From assembly GCF_000772935.1 (NCBI RefSeq), contig NZ_JPVR01000072.1:62001-126000 (forward strand): a DNA stretch of 64,000 bases. Direction: 5' to 3'. How positions within the stretch are numbered: position 1 is the first letter of the stretch; each line of letters opens with the position of its first letter. The translations under genes and the position numbers were made by a program. The DNA comes from Lysinibacillus boronitolerans JCM 21713 = 10a = NBRC 103108 (GTDB taxonomy: Bacteria > Bacillota > Bacilli > Bacillales_A > Planococcaceae). This document shows, in pieces, positions 9,090 to 17,188 of the stretch. Under the pieces are notes generated by a model. It did no database searches. It was not told the DNA's origin and saw nothing but the letters and a program-made list of their open reading frames with translations.

Positions 9090-9215
9090 TTAAATCTTTG
9101 TATTAATATAAGGTGGACATATCTTCCCAGCTATTTCATTCCGTACATGGAAATAATTATCTTCTCTGTGCTCAATGATTTTTGCTTTGGTCCAATAGTT
9201 CCACCTTAGGTAGTA

Positions 9216-9914
9216 CTAAACTAGCTGTTTATTCAATACTTCAAATAAGTCGTGTAATTTGTTAATTTCATAATGTGGCTTAATTTCACTTGTGTTTTCG
9301 ATATTACGGATATTAAACCAGCATGTGTCGATACCTGATAGTAAACCGCCTTTAATATCGGATGTCAACGAGTCCCCAATAATCAGCGTTTTATCTTTAT
9401 CAAAATCATCGATCCGTTCAAAAACATAATCGAAAAATGCTGGCATAGGCTTTTGATAGCCTGTTTGCTCCGAAATAAAAATGTCTTTAAAATGTGGCGC
9501 TAGCTTAGCATCCACAAGACGTTTATTTTGTGTAGCCGTGACACCATTTGACACCACATATAAATGATAATGGTCTGCAAGCTGTGCAATTACCTCATAG
9601 GCACCTTCTACATAATGGTGGGCCTCACACAAATATTTTTGGAACAGTGCTTCAAAGTAAGCTCCATCGACTTCTATGCCAAATTCCTTAAAGGCAACAG
9701 CAAATCGCGTATTATGTAATGTATTTTTTGTTAATTCCCCACGCTCAAAAGCACGCCACATGGACTCATTAATTTCTTTATATCGCGCAATCATCTCTGA
9801 AGTAACTGCTATATTTTCCTCTTTAAACATGCGGTCAAGTGCTGCGTTTTCAGCTAAATCAAAATCTAGTAATGTATCATCTACGTCAAACAATAATATC
9901 TCATATTTCGTCAT
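9216..9914 (-). CDS. HAD superfamily hydrolase, YjjG/YfnB-type nucleotidase
   Basis: This 232-residue soluble phosphatase uses the aspartate nucleophile in LLFDVDDTLLDF (motif I). It has VVSNG (motif II), a lysine near YQKPMPAFF (motif III) and LIIGDSLTSDIKGG (motif IV). The helical cap after motif I is the C1 type of the YjjG group, which removes phosphate from pyrimidine nucleoside monophosphates, including damaged ones. The ATG at 9914 was chosen because it gives the usual family N-terminus. An in-frame GTG at 9926 and ATG at 9920 are possible. It is monocistronic. The exact substrate is inferred from the family. Confidence 0.85.
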   Translation of the reverse strand: MTKYEILLFDVDDTLLDFDLAENAALDRMFKEENIAVTSEMIARYKEINESMWRAFERGELTKNTLHNTRFAVAFKEFGIEVDGAYFEALFQKYLCEAHHYVEGAYEVIAQLADHYHLYVVSNGVTATQNKRLVDAKLAPHFKDIFISEQTGYQKPMPAFFDYVFERIDDFDKDKTLIIGDSLTSDIKGGLLSGIDTCWFNIRNIENTSEIKPHYEINKLHDLFEVLNKQLV

Positions 9915-10188
9915 GTTCATTCCCACTTTCTTCGATGCATTGTGACTATTTACTCTATATCATGATAACGTTTTTTATGAAAAATAACAGTAAAATGTCC
10001 TATGACAGAATATTAGAACATATAGGCGCTTTATACACATGCTTATCCGTCCATTGAAACTAGGGAACTTTTTCTATATTGGCAAAAAATGTTCGTCTAG
10101 CCCTAAAATAGCCCATTCTGTAATTTCATATTTGAAATTATCGGTGAATATGAGACAATAGATTGCTAGAAAGGAAGATGTACGAAAG

Positions 10189-11301
10189 ATGACGACCTTA
10201 CAAAAAATAACACCTGTCTTTGATCCTTGGGAAGCTTATTTAGATGTGGAACAGCATGGACAAATGACACTATCAAATATTGAATTTACAACAACAACAC
10301 TTTGTAATATGCGCTGTGCCCACTGTGCGGTAGGGTATACATTACAAAATAAAGACCCAGAGTCATTACCAATCGAATTAATTTTAAAGCGCCTAGAAGA
10401 AATTCCACATCTTAAAACGATTTCGATTACTGGTGGAGAACCGATGATGTCTAAGAAGTCCGTTCAAAACTATGTATTGCCTTTATTGAAATATGCACAT
10501 GAACGAGGCGTGCGCACACAAATCAATTCCAACTTAACATTAGAGCCTGAACGTTATTTACTGATTGCACCGTATTTAGATGTCCTACATATCTCACATA
10601 ACTGGGGTACGATCGATGAATTCGTTGAAACGGGCTTTGCTATGATGGAGCGAAAACCGACTTATGAACAGCGTGCAGCTTTATTCCAACGCATGATTGA
10701 TAACTCTAAAATGCTAGCTGAACACGGCGTTATGGTATCTGCGGAAACTATGTTAAACAAAAAAACTTTACCATACTTAGAACATATCCATAACCAAATC
10801 ATCCATGAGATGAAATGTGCACGCCATGAGGTGCACCCAATGTACCCATCCGACTTTGCAAGTGCACTCACTTCTTTATCACTAGAGGAAACACGTGAGG
10901 CCATTCATCACCTGTTAGATATTCGTGATGACAATACATGGATGTTGTTTGGTACACTCCCATTCTACCCATGTAGCCTGAATGAAGAAGATCAAAAGCT
11001 GTTACAACGTCTCCGCACAGCGAAGAATGTCACAATGCGTAATGACCCAGACGGTCGTTCACGATTGAATATCAATATCTTTACAGGTGATGTGATCGTT
11101 ACCGACTTTGGTGATACACCAGCCCTCGGCAATATTGTACATGACAAACTACCATCGATCTTTGATAAATGGATGGCAACCGATTTGGCAAAATCGCTTA
11201 ACTGCCATTGTCCCGCAGTCAAATGCTTAGGCCCAAATGTCCTTGTAAAAAATATGTATTATCAAGACACCGCTTTTGTGAGTGGCTCTGCTCGCGTATA
11301 G
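10189..11301 (+). CDS. yfkAB: Radical SAM protein YfkAB
   Basis: This 370-residue radical S-adenosylmethionine enzyme has the 4Fe-4S cluster motif CNMRCAHC near residue 38. It is followed by ITGGEPMMS, the glycine-rich SAM-binding strand. A second cysteine cluster near the C-terminus, CHCPAVKC, matches the CxCxxxxC signature of Bacillus YfkAB. The start ATG follows AAGGAAG. A near-perfect dyad TAATTTCATATTTGAAATTA lies about 50 bases upstream and could be a regulatory site. The gene stands alone with its own terminator. The substrate of YfkAB enzymes is not established. Confidence 0.92.
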   Translation: MTTLQKITPVFDPWEAYLDVEQHGQMTLSNIEFTTTTLCNMRCAHCAVGYTLQNKDPESLPIELILKRLEEIPHLKTISITGGEPMMSKKSVQNYVLPLLKYAHERGVRTQINSNLTLEPERYLLIAPYLDVLHISHNWGTIDEFVETGFAMMERKPTYEQRAALFQRMIDNSKMLAEHGVMVSAETMLNKKTLPYLEHIHNQIIHEMKCARHEVHPMYPSDFASALTSLSLEETREAIHHLLDIRDDNTWMLFGTLPFYPCSLNEEDQKLLQRLRTAKNVTMRNDPDGRSRLNINIFTGDVIVTDFGDTPALGNIVHDKLPSIFDKWMATDLAKSLNCHCPAVKCLGPNVLVKNMYYQDTAFVSGSARV

Positions 11302-11310
11302 GTTAATGAG

Positions 11311-11346
11311 AGAAACACCATGTTGAACAACATGGTGTTTCTTTTT
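11311..11346 (+). terminator. Terminator of yfkAB
   Basis: A fifteen-base-pair stem (AGAAACACCATGTTG / CAACATGGTGTTTCT) with a very short loop, then TTTTT. Confidence 0.9.
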
Positions 11347-11389
11347 ACATATGGAGCTATAAAATGTAGGTTATCCGTATACCTGGTCT

Positions 11390-11536
11390 TTAATGCATCG
11401 TATATAATTGTTCGATCGTAAGTGAGGAATCCGCCTCTTGATTTTTCTTGTCTGCGGAAATGATTTTCCCTTCATAAATCAATCCACCTGTACGTAAATC
11501 AACGATAGACAACCACTGTCCATCGCAAACACCATA
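11390..11536 (-). pseudogene. C-terminal remnant of an unidentified protein
   Basis: The minus strand reads GVCDGQWLSIVDLRTG, then GLIYEGKIISADKK and a tail ending EQLYTMH before TAA at 11390. This looks like the end of a beta-rich or propeller-like secreted protein. The frame has no start codon, and the upstream sequence has stops. It is likely a leftover of a deleted gene. Family not recognised. Confidence 0.4.
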
Positions 11537-11594
11537 TCATTATGATAAAAAAAATTTTTTTGTTCACAAGATGTATAAAAAATAATAGTCGAGC

Positions 11595-11811
11595 TATACT
11601 ATTAAAGATTTCACTTCAAATCCAATGACTAGGAGGGTTAACCCGATGAGTGCGATTGATCGATAACTCAGAAGGACCATCAAAACTGAATAAGCTAAAG
11701 TACAGATTTCTTAGGAATATCCTTAAGATCCTATGCGGAAGCGAGGCAGTGTGTCATGGAGCAAAAAATGTAAGTGGTAATCAGACCCGGAAATTAATTT
11801 CCGGGTTTTTC
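11595..11811 (+). ncRNA. Orphan leader-like transcript with six-codon ORF
   Basis: A TATACT hexamer (11595-11600) precedes a very strong AGGAGGG (11631-11637). Eight bases later comes ATG-AGT-GCG-ATT-GAT-CGA-TAA (11646-11666), encoding MSAIDR. About 120 bases of potentially structured RNA follow, including a CTTAGG/CCTTAAG hairpin and a second small frame (MRKRGSVSWSKKCKW, ending at 11782). A perfect terminator ends the stretch. No plus-strand gene follows, since the next gene is convergent. The layout is that of a translated attenuator leader or a small RNA. The family is not recognised, and no good -35 element was found. Confidence 0.45.
11786..11811 (+). terminator. Intrinsic terminator ending the orphan leader
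   Basis: The perfect 20-base palindrome CCCGGAAATTAATTTCCGGG is followed by TTTTT. Confidence 0.85.
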
Positions 11812-11843
11812 TCATTGTAAAGCCACTATTCGAATAAATACAC

Positions 11844-11876
11844 AAAAGCCATATTCAAATGATGAATATGGCTTTT
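11844..11876. terminator. Bidirectional terminator
   Basis: Stem AAAAGCCATATTCA / TGAATATGGCTTTT with a five-base loop. It lies just past the stop of the minus-strand oxidoreductase, with T on both sides. Confidence 0.8.
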
Positions 11877-11880
11877 CCTC

Positions 11881-12876
11881 TTATCGAATTAATTCCTTTG
11901 CCAGGAATCTATAGGTATTTAAACGACTTTCTAATTCATATTGATTGCAATTTAGCATCACTTCATCAAAGCCATAGCGTTCTTGCTCAGCGCTTAAAAA
12001 AGAAGCAATGTCTTGTGGTGTTCCGACAAGATTCGCCTTGCGATTATTGTCAATCGTCAATTTATCCATTTCAGTTAATGGATAATCCTTCGCTTCTTCG
12101 GGTGACATTGTTTGAATGATTTGCCCCTTCATTAATTGAAGACGAGAAATATCAATCGGTTTAGCTAAATATTCCGCTTCTTCTAAGGTTGGGGCAACTG
12201 TTGCTGCATATGTCACAATGATCTGTGGTTTATCCATATAATAGGAAGGCGTAAAATAGGCTTTATAGGCATCAAAGATATCCTTTGACATATTGCCCGT
12301 GAAAAATTGTGCATATGAATAGCCTACTCCCAGCTGACCAGCCTGCATTGCACTCTGACCACTAGAACCTAGTAACCAAGCCTCTGGTAATGAAATATGA
12401 GCAGGCGCTGCAACGACTTGATCATAGACATGTTCACCTGTTTTTTGATTATTCATTAGTTTTAATATGATTTCTAGCTTATCATACTGTTCTGTGAAGC
12501 GTTGTCGTCTTCCCTCTGCCAAGGCATAGATAGCGGCATGATCACCACCAGGAGCTCTCCCCACACCAAAATCAATACGATTGGGTGCCAGCCCCGATAA
12601 TGTTTTAAAGACCTCTGCTAGCTTATAGGGTGAATAATGCATCATCATGACGCCACCCGTACCAATGCGAAGCCGCTGTGTTTTAGCAGCTAAAAAAGCA
12701 GCAGTTACTTCTGGAGCTGAACTCGCCAATGACTGGCTATTATGGTGTTCAGCAAGCCACATACGGTGATAGCCAAGCTCTTCACCTAGCAATGCCAGCT
12801 GTTCTGTACGTTGAAAAGCCTCTTCTGCAGAATGACCTTTTGGAATCGGCATTTGATCTAAAATACTTAATCTCAT
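11881..12876 (-). CDS. Luciferase-like (LLM class) flavin oxidoreductase
   Basis: This 331-residue TIM-barrel FMN/F420-type monooxygenase-like protein carries the marks of the bacterial luciferase family: LGYHRMWLAEHHN near residue 40, RIGTGGVMMMHYSPY near 70, and RIDFGVGRAPGG near 105. The substrate is unknown; Bacillus paralogues are mostly uncharacterised. The ATG at 12876 is chosen because AGAGGATG sits at the right distance. The ATG at 12885 overlaps that site. It is transcribed alone on the minus strand and ends in the 11844-11876 terminator. Confidence 0.88.
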   Translation of the reverse strand: MRLSILDQMPIPKGHSAEEAFQRTEQLALLGEELGYHRMWLAEHHNSQSLASSAPEVTAAFLAAKTQRLRIGTGGVMMMHYSPYKLAEVFKTLSGLAPNRIDFGVGRAPGGDHAAIYALAEGRRQRFTEQYDKLEIILKLMNNQKTGEHVYDQVVAAPAHISLPEAWLLGSSGQSAMQAGQLGVGYSYAQFFTGNMSKDIFDAYKAYFTPSYYMDKPQIIVTYAATVAPTLEEAEYLAKPIDISRLQLMKGQIIQTMSPEEAKDYPLTEMDKLTIDNNRKANLVGTPQDIASFLSAEQERYGFDEVMLNCNQYELESRLNTYRFLAKELIR

Positions 12877-12950
12877 GTAAAACATCCTCTCTGTCTCTAG
12901 CTCCCCCTTTTACTGTAATACAGTTTGGATGATTTACAAAATAAAAAACC

Positions 12951-13376
12951 TTACTCATAAGCTAGTTGTTTCTTTTCCCATGTGTGATAGACCATACCAA
13001 CAAGCTTTTGTTGTTGCTGCTGGTTTAAGACTACATCTTTAAATTTCATTGCCTCTAGGGAAAATTGCTGCGTTTGTTCGTTCACGACAAATTGGAGAAT
13101 AGCATGTCCTTTTTCGTCTTGAAACGTAATATCACCTGATAATTCTACAACTTGCTCCCCAGTTTTTGCTTCATAATAGCGCCAGTAAGGTTCAAAAAAA
13201 GCGTAATTAAACGCATTTCGAACTGTGACATCTGAAAAATTCTCCAAATAGCCTTCCTTTACGGTATCAATATACTCATGATCTGTTATATCTTTTTTTG
13301 CATTAAAGACATACCCTACAAGTACTCCCATAAACACAACACAGAGAAATACACGTATATGATTTCCTAAACTCAT
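12951..13376 (-). CDS. Membrane-anchored protein of unknown function
   Basis: The 141 residues begin with one hydrophobic helix (IRVFLCVVFMGVLVGYVF, about 7-24), which is either an uncleaved anchor or a signal peptide. An extracytoplasmic domain of about 110 residues follows. The pattern NAFNYAFFEPYWRYYEAKTG followed by VVELSGDITFQDEKG resembles the C-terminal domain seen after zinc-ribbon and membrane segments in various Firmicute proteins of unknown role. This is a remembered resemblance only. A good AAAGGGGA lies upstream of the ATG. It is monocistronic. Confidence 0.6.
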   Translation of the reverse strand: MSLGNHIRVFLCVVFMGVLVGYVFNAKKDITDHEYIDTVKEGYLENFSDVTVRNAFNYAFFEPYWRYYEAKTGEQVVELSGDITFQDEKGHAILQFVVNEQTQQFSLEAMKFKDVVLNQQQQQKLVGMVYHTWEKKQLAYE

Positions 13377-13591
13377 GTCATCACGTCCCCTTTACGTAAA
13401 AACATCATCACCTACATAATACATCAAAATAATGACTCCAAGTAGAATTATTTTGAATTATGCAGAAATTATCGTCATTTAGCATTGGATCACTTCATTT
13501 ATTTCTATTAAAAAATAGCAGCTAGAGTATTTACAGCCTATTCTCAGTTCGCTACTATCAGATTATTATGATAGAAAAGAGATGACCTTTT

Positions 13592-14359
13592 GTGCCTTTT
13601 GATTTAGATATAAATATTTTATTAATTTTAATACTCTTCGGTTTTTTAGCAGCCTTTATTGATTCAGTGGTTGGAGGAGGCGGGCTTATCTCATTACCAG
13701 CTCTTATGTTCGTTGGTCTTCCACCCTCTGCTGCAGTAGCAACCAATAAATTGGCAGGTACAATGGGTTCCCTTACTAGCACAGTGACATTTTATCGCTC
13801 TGGTAAACTAGATATTAAAGCCGTCTATAAGCTTTTCCCCTTCGTCTTTTTGGGCTCTATGCTGGGTGCTTGGATTGTCCACCTAATGGATCCAAGTGTA
13901 CTAAAGCCATTAATGCTGATTATGCTTGCAGCCGTTGCCATCTATACCATCTTCAAAAAAGACTGGGGCAGTATGACCACCTATAAACAATTAACGCCAA
14001 AGCGTTCTATTATTTTTGTTTTCGTGATTACACTTATTGGCTTCTATGATGGCTTTTTAGGTCCTGGGACAGGCTCGTTTCTACTCTTTGCTTTTCTCAT
14101 AGTTGGCTTTGATTTTTTACAAGCAGCAGGAAACGCCAAATTTTTAAATTTCGGCAGTAATGTAGCTGCCCTCCTTATGTTTATATACTTAGGACAAATC
14201 AATTATGCCTATGGACTACCAATGGGTCTTGCGCAAATTGCAGGAGCTATTGTTGGTTCAAAATTTGCCATTAAACGCGGCAGTGGCTATGTACGTAAAT
14301 TATTTATCGTTGTGACCATTCTATTACTCTTGAAAAATACATATGACTATTTTTCATGA
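13592..14359 (+). CDS. TSUP family (TauE/SafE, YfcA-like) membrane transporter
   Basis: This 255-residue protein has about eight membrane helices in two similar halves, as in the 4-toluene sulfonate uptake permease family. Diagnostic stretches are FIDSVVGGGGLISLPAL near residue 23 and GFYDGFLGPGTGSFLLFAF near 150, each followed by an NAKFLNFGSN- or ATNKLAGT-type motif. These transporters move organosulfur or small organic anions; the cargo here is unknown. The start is GTG, with only a weak ribosome binding site. It is followed by its own terminator. Confidence 0.88.
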   Translation: MPFDLDINILLILILFGFLAAFIDSVVGGGGLISLPALMFVGLPPSAAVATNKLAGTMGSLTSTVTFYRSGKLDIKAVYKLFPFVFLGSMLGAWIVHLMDPSVLKPLMLIMLAAVAIYTIFKKDWGSMTTYKQLTPKRSIIFVFVITLIGFYDGFLGPGTGSFLLFAFLIVGFDFLQAAGNAKFLNFGSNVAALLMFIYLGQINYAYGLPMGLAQIAGAIVGSKFAIKRGSGYVRKLFIVVTILLLLKNTYDYFS

Positions 14360-14400
14360 TCAGTCGTTATACTAACGTATGCCAATACTATAGAAGGATC

Positions 14401-14430
14401 AAACTTATCTCAAATGGGGTAAGTTTTTTT
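14401..14430 (+). terminator. Terminator of the TSUP gene
   Basis: AAACTTATCTC pairs with GGGGTAAGTTT (with G-T pairs), followed by seven T in total. Confidence 0.8.
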
Positions 14431-14507
14431 CATGGCATCAACTTTTTCCCTCTCCTCGAACGTCTAGTAAATGTATACAATTTGATAATGTTAATAAAGG
14501 AGCTTCT

Positions 14508-15032
14508 TTGGACATGAGAACAAGAAATGCATTTCAACATGAAGAGGTGTTTGTCCAATTCATTCGAGAACAAAAAGAGCGTTTTTATTTGCTCGCGTAT
14601 AGCTATACAAAAAATGAACAGGACGCACTAGATGTTGTACAAGACAGTATCCAAAAAGCCATGCTTTCATTAGATCGACTTGAAAATGTGACCTATATGA
14701 AAAGCTGGTTTTATAAAATAGTTGTCCGTACAGCCATAGATTTTTTACGTAAGCATAAACGCTTACAAGTGACAGATGATGATACATTACAATATTTGAC
14801 GCCTGCTCAAGAGGATGTTTATGAGAACGTTGACTTGGAGCATGCGTTGGATGAACTCCCGCAAATGTATCGAGAGGTTGTCATTCTCCATTATTTCGAG
14901 GATTTAAAACTCGCTGACGTGGCGAACATCCTCGACATTAAGTTGAGTACAGCCAAATCGCGTCTTTATAAAGCATTAAAACTATTGAAAATACAATTGG
15001 AAGATGTGAAGGGAGAAACTGCACATGGATAA
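14508..15032 (+). CDS. sigV: ECF sigma factor SigV
   Basis: This 174-residue extracytoplasmic-function sigma factor has region 2 at about residues 20-85 (YSYTKNEQDALDVVQDSIQKA) and region 4 at about 115-165 (LPQMYREVVILHYFEDLKLA, then STAKSRLYKALK). It resembles B. subtilis SigV closely and is followed by its anti-sigma gene with an eight-base overlap. The start is TTG at 14508 after AAAGGAG; the ATG at 14514 is a longer-spaced alternative. A CAAC (14439-14442) and CGTC (14461-14464) upstream could form an autoregulated ECF promoter, but the spacing is long. In B. subtilis SigV answers lysozyme damage to the wall. Confidence 0.88.
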   Translation: MDMRTRNAFQHEEVFVQFIREQKERFYLLAYSYTKNEQDALDVVQDSIQKAMLSLDRLENVTYMKSWFYKIVVRTAIDFLRKHKRLQVTDDDTLQYLTPAQEDVYENVDLEHALDELPQMYREVVILHYFEDLKLADVANILDIKLSTAKSRLYKALKLLKIQLEDVKGETAHG

Positions 15033-15915
15033 AAAATTACAGGAGTTAGAAAAACAATATATGAAAGTCCCGATTCCAAAAGAGCTAGACTTCGTGGTTG
15101 AAAGAGCACTTAAGCAAGGTCGAAAAAAGAAAAAAAATCGTACACCTCAATGGGTCCTTGGATCTGCCGCTGCAGCCATGCTATTTACTGCTGGTTTAAA
15201 TGTAAGCCCTGCAATGGCACGCACACTTTCCGAAATTCCCGTGGTTGGTAGTGTGATAAAAGTATTGACTTGGACAGAATATGAAGTGGCAGAAGATAAT
15301 TATGATGCCAATATTAAAGTACCTTCTATTGAAAACTTAGAAAATCAAGATTTGGCGAATACATTAAATGAAAAGTATCGTGCAGAAGGTAAAACACTTT
15401 ACGATGAATTTATGGCAGAAGTGGGCGATTTAAAATTAAATGGCGGTGGTCATTTAGGTATTGATAGTGGCTACGAAATTAAAACCGATAATGAACAAAT
15501 TTTATCGATTGGTCGTTATGTAGTGAATACCGTTGCATCTTCTTCAACGGTAATGGAATACGATACGATCGATAAAGAAAACGAAATTTTAATTACTTTA
15601 CCAATGCTCTTTAAAGATCAGCACTATGTTGAAACAATTAGTGAAAATATTAAAGAACAAATGCGTACACAAATAGCTGAATCGAATCAGGATAAGGTTT
15701 ACTGGGTGAAGGGTGCTGGCCTTGCCGATGAAGAGTTAATGGAGGAATTTACAGCCATTAAACCCGATCAGCAATTCTACATTTCTGATAAAGGCAAGCT
15801 TGTGATTTCCTTTGATAAATATGAAGTAGCACCTGGCTATATGGGCGTTGTAGAGTTTGAAATCCCAACAGATGTCTTAAAAGAAGACCTTGTTAGCACA
15901 AAATATATTCATTAA
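15025..15915 (+). CDS. rsiV: Anti-sigma V factor RsiV
   Basis: This 296-residue membrane-spanning anti-sigma factor has a cytoplasmic N-terminus (MDKKLQELEKQYMKVPIPKE) that should bind SigV, a basic KKKKNR stop-transfer side and one helix at about 44-62. A large outer domain of the DUF4163/DUF3298 type follows (GGGHLGIDSGYEIKTDNEQ, YWVKGAGLAD, KLVISFDKYEVAPGYMG). In B. subtilis this domain binds lysozyme, which triggers cleavage by signal peptidase and site-2 protease and frees SigV. The start overlaps the end of sigV. The O-acetyltransferase and dlt genes that SigV controls in B. subtilis are not adjacent here. Confidence 0.9.
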   Translation: MDKKLQELEKQYMKVPIPKELDFVVERALKQGRKKKKNRTPQWVLGSAAAAMLFTAGLNVSPAMARTLSEIPVVGSVIKVLTWTEYEVAEDNYDANIKVPSIENLENQDLANTLNEKYRAEGKTLYDEFMAEVGDLKLNGGGHLGIDSGYEIKTDNEQILSIGRYVVNTVASSSTVMEYDTIDKENEILITLPMLFKDQHYVETISENIKEQMRTQIAESNQDKVYWVKGAGLADEELMEEFTAIKPDQQFYISDKGKLVISFDKYEVAPGYMGVVEFEIPTDVLKEDLVSTKYIH

Positions 15916-15937
15916 TTTAGCTTACTTTTCCTATGAT

Positions 15938-15977
15938 GAGGTATTGGATGATGGTGTCATCTAATACCTCGTTTTTT
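15938..15977 (+). terminator. Terminator of sigV-rsiV
   Basis: Stem GAGGTATTGGATGA / TCATCTAATACCTC with one mismatch, a short loop, then GTTTTTT. Confidence 0.9.
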
Positions 15978-16063
15978 CATGAAACCATACCATTTTCTGC
16001 TTATAAAGCCGACTTTTTTTGTCAAAGCTAATATGTATCAATCAATGTTAGAGGGTTTTCAAC

Positions 16064-17188
16064 ATGAAAAGTGTAGGATCAATCAGTATTTTACATGTCA
16101 TCTTCCTATCAATGACTGTTATTGGCTTGAAAAATCATGTAACCATTATTCCTCCACTACTAGATGTGGCCAAAAGAGATGGCTGGCTATCGGTATTGTT
16201 TGCTGGGGGAATTGTTTTCTTTTGGCTATTTTTAATAGTATATATTCAATCAAAATCGAATCAGGAGCCCATCCGAGATTGGCTTGAATCAAAAATCGGG
16301 AAAATTGGCTCTACTATTGTTATTTATACAATTGCTATTTTTTTAATGATTATCGCTGCTTTTACAATGGTTGAAACATTGCAATGGGTTAATACTACAT
16401 TTTTACCGCAAACCCCTGTGATCATCTTACTATTTATCTACACTATTCTGTGTATTCTTCTTGTGACGACTAGCTTACAGACGCTCGTCATTTTAAACGT
16501 TTTTGTATTATTCGGAGTAGTTATCTTTGGCTTTTTCGTTGCCTTTACGAACATGCAGGTGAAAGGTTATGAATTATTACGTCCATTTTTTGAACACGGA
16601 TTTCAGCCTATATTGCGAGGCATGATTTTCCCTGCGTCCGGTTTTATTGAGCTTTTAATGTTACTATTTTTACAGCATCAATTTAAGGAACGTATTCGCT
16701 GGTACCACTTTGCTATTATGCTGGCCATTTTAATAGGACTGACATTAGGCCCATTAATTGGGGCCATTACAGAATTTGGACCGAATGAAGCGGCTAAGCA
16801 ACGCTATCCTGCCTACGAAGAATGGGGATTAGTGACAATCGGTCGCTATATCGAGCATCTTGACTTTTTCTCCATTTATCAATGGCTGACAGGAACCTTT
16901 ATTCGTGTTAGTTTCCTTTTGTACATTGTGGCCGATTTATTGAAGATGACAGGAAATCCGAAGCGTATATGGCAAATGCTTGCTCCGCCCTTCTTTATTC
17001 TTTGTTTACCATTAATCATGCTAAATGAAAGCCTATTTTTAAAAGTAAAAGGACATTATATTCTTGCAGCCACTTTTATTTTTTTCTTTTTACTCTCAAT
17101 ATTTTTCGTAGTCGTAGCTTTCTTGTCGGATAAATCTTCTAAAAAGGGGAAAACTGAAAAACAAGATAGGAAAAGTGGTGAATCATAA
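16064..17188 (+). CDS. Spore germination receptor permease subunit (GerAB-type)
   Basis: This 374-residue membrane protein of the GerAB/amino-acid permease group has about ten hydrophobic helices. The family N-terminus is ISILHVIFLSMTVIGLKNHV. An ARPFFEHG-like stretch (LLRPFFEHGFQPILRG, near 175) and FPASGFIELLM follow, as in spore germination permeases that bind the germinant. The ATG follows AGAGGG. Its stop codon overlaps the ATG of the next gene by one base, so the two subunits are coupled. Bacillus operons usually run A-B-C; here B comes first. Confidence 0.85.
   Translation: MKSVGSISILHVIFLSMTVIGLKNHVTIIPPLLDVAKRDGWLSVLFAGGIVFFWLFLIVYIQSKSNQEPIRDWLESKIGKIGSTIVIYTIAIFLMIIAAFTMVETLQWVNTTFLPQTPVIILLFIYTILCILLVTTSLQTLVILNVFVLFGVVIFGFFVAFTNMQVKGYELLRPFFEHGFQPILRGMIFPASGFIELLMLLFLQHQFKERIRWYHFAIMLAILIGLTLGPLIGAITEFGPNEAAKQRYPAYEEWGLVTIGRYIEHLDFFSIYQWLTGTFIRVSFLLYIVADLLKMTGNPKRIWQMLAPPFFILCLPLIMLNESLFLKVKGHYILAATFIFFFLLSIFFVVVAFLSDKSSKKGKTEKQDRKSGES

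Noticed and set aside
8181-9233. Mobile element bounded by similar TAGGTAGTAC / GCTAAACTA stretches near 8181-8210 and 9207-9232
   Set aside because: The similarity is short and partly in direct rather than inverted order, and no transposase is visible between; it may be a remnant but cannot be supported.
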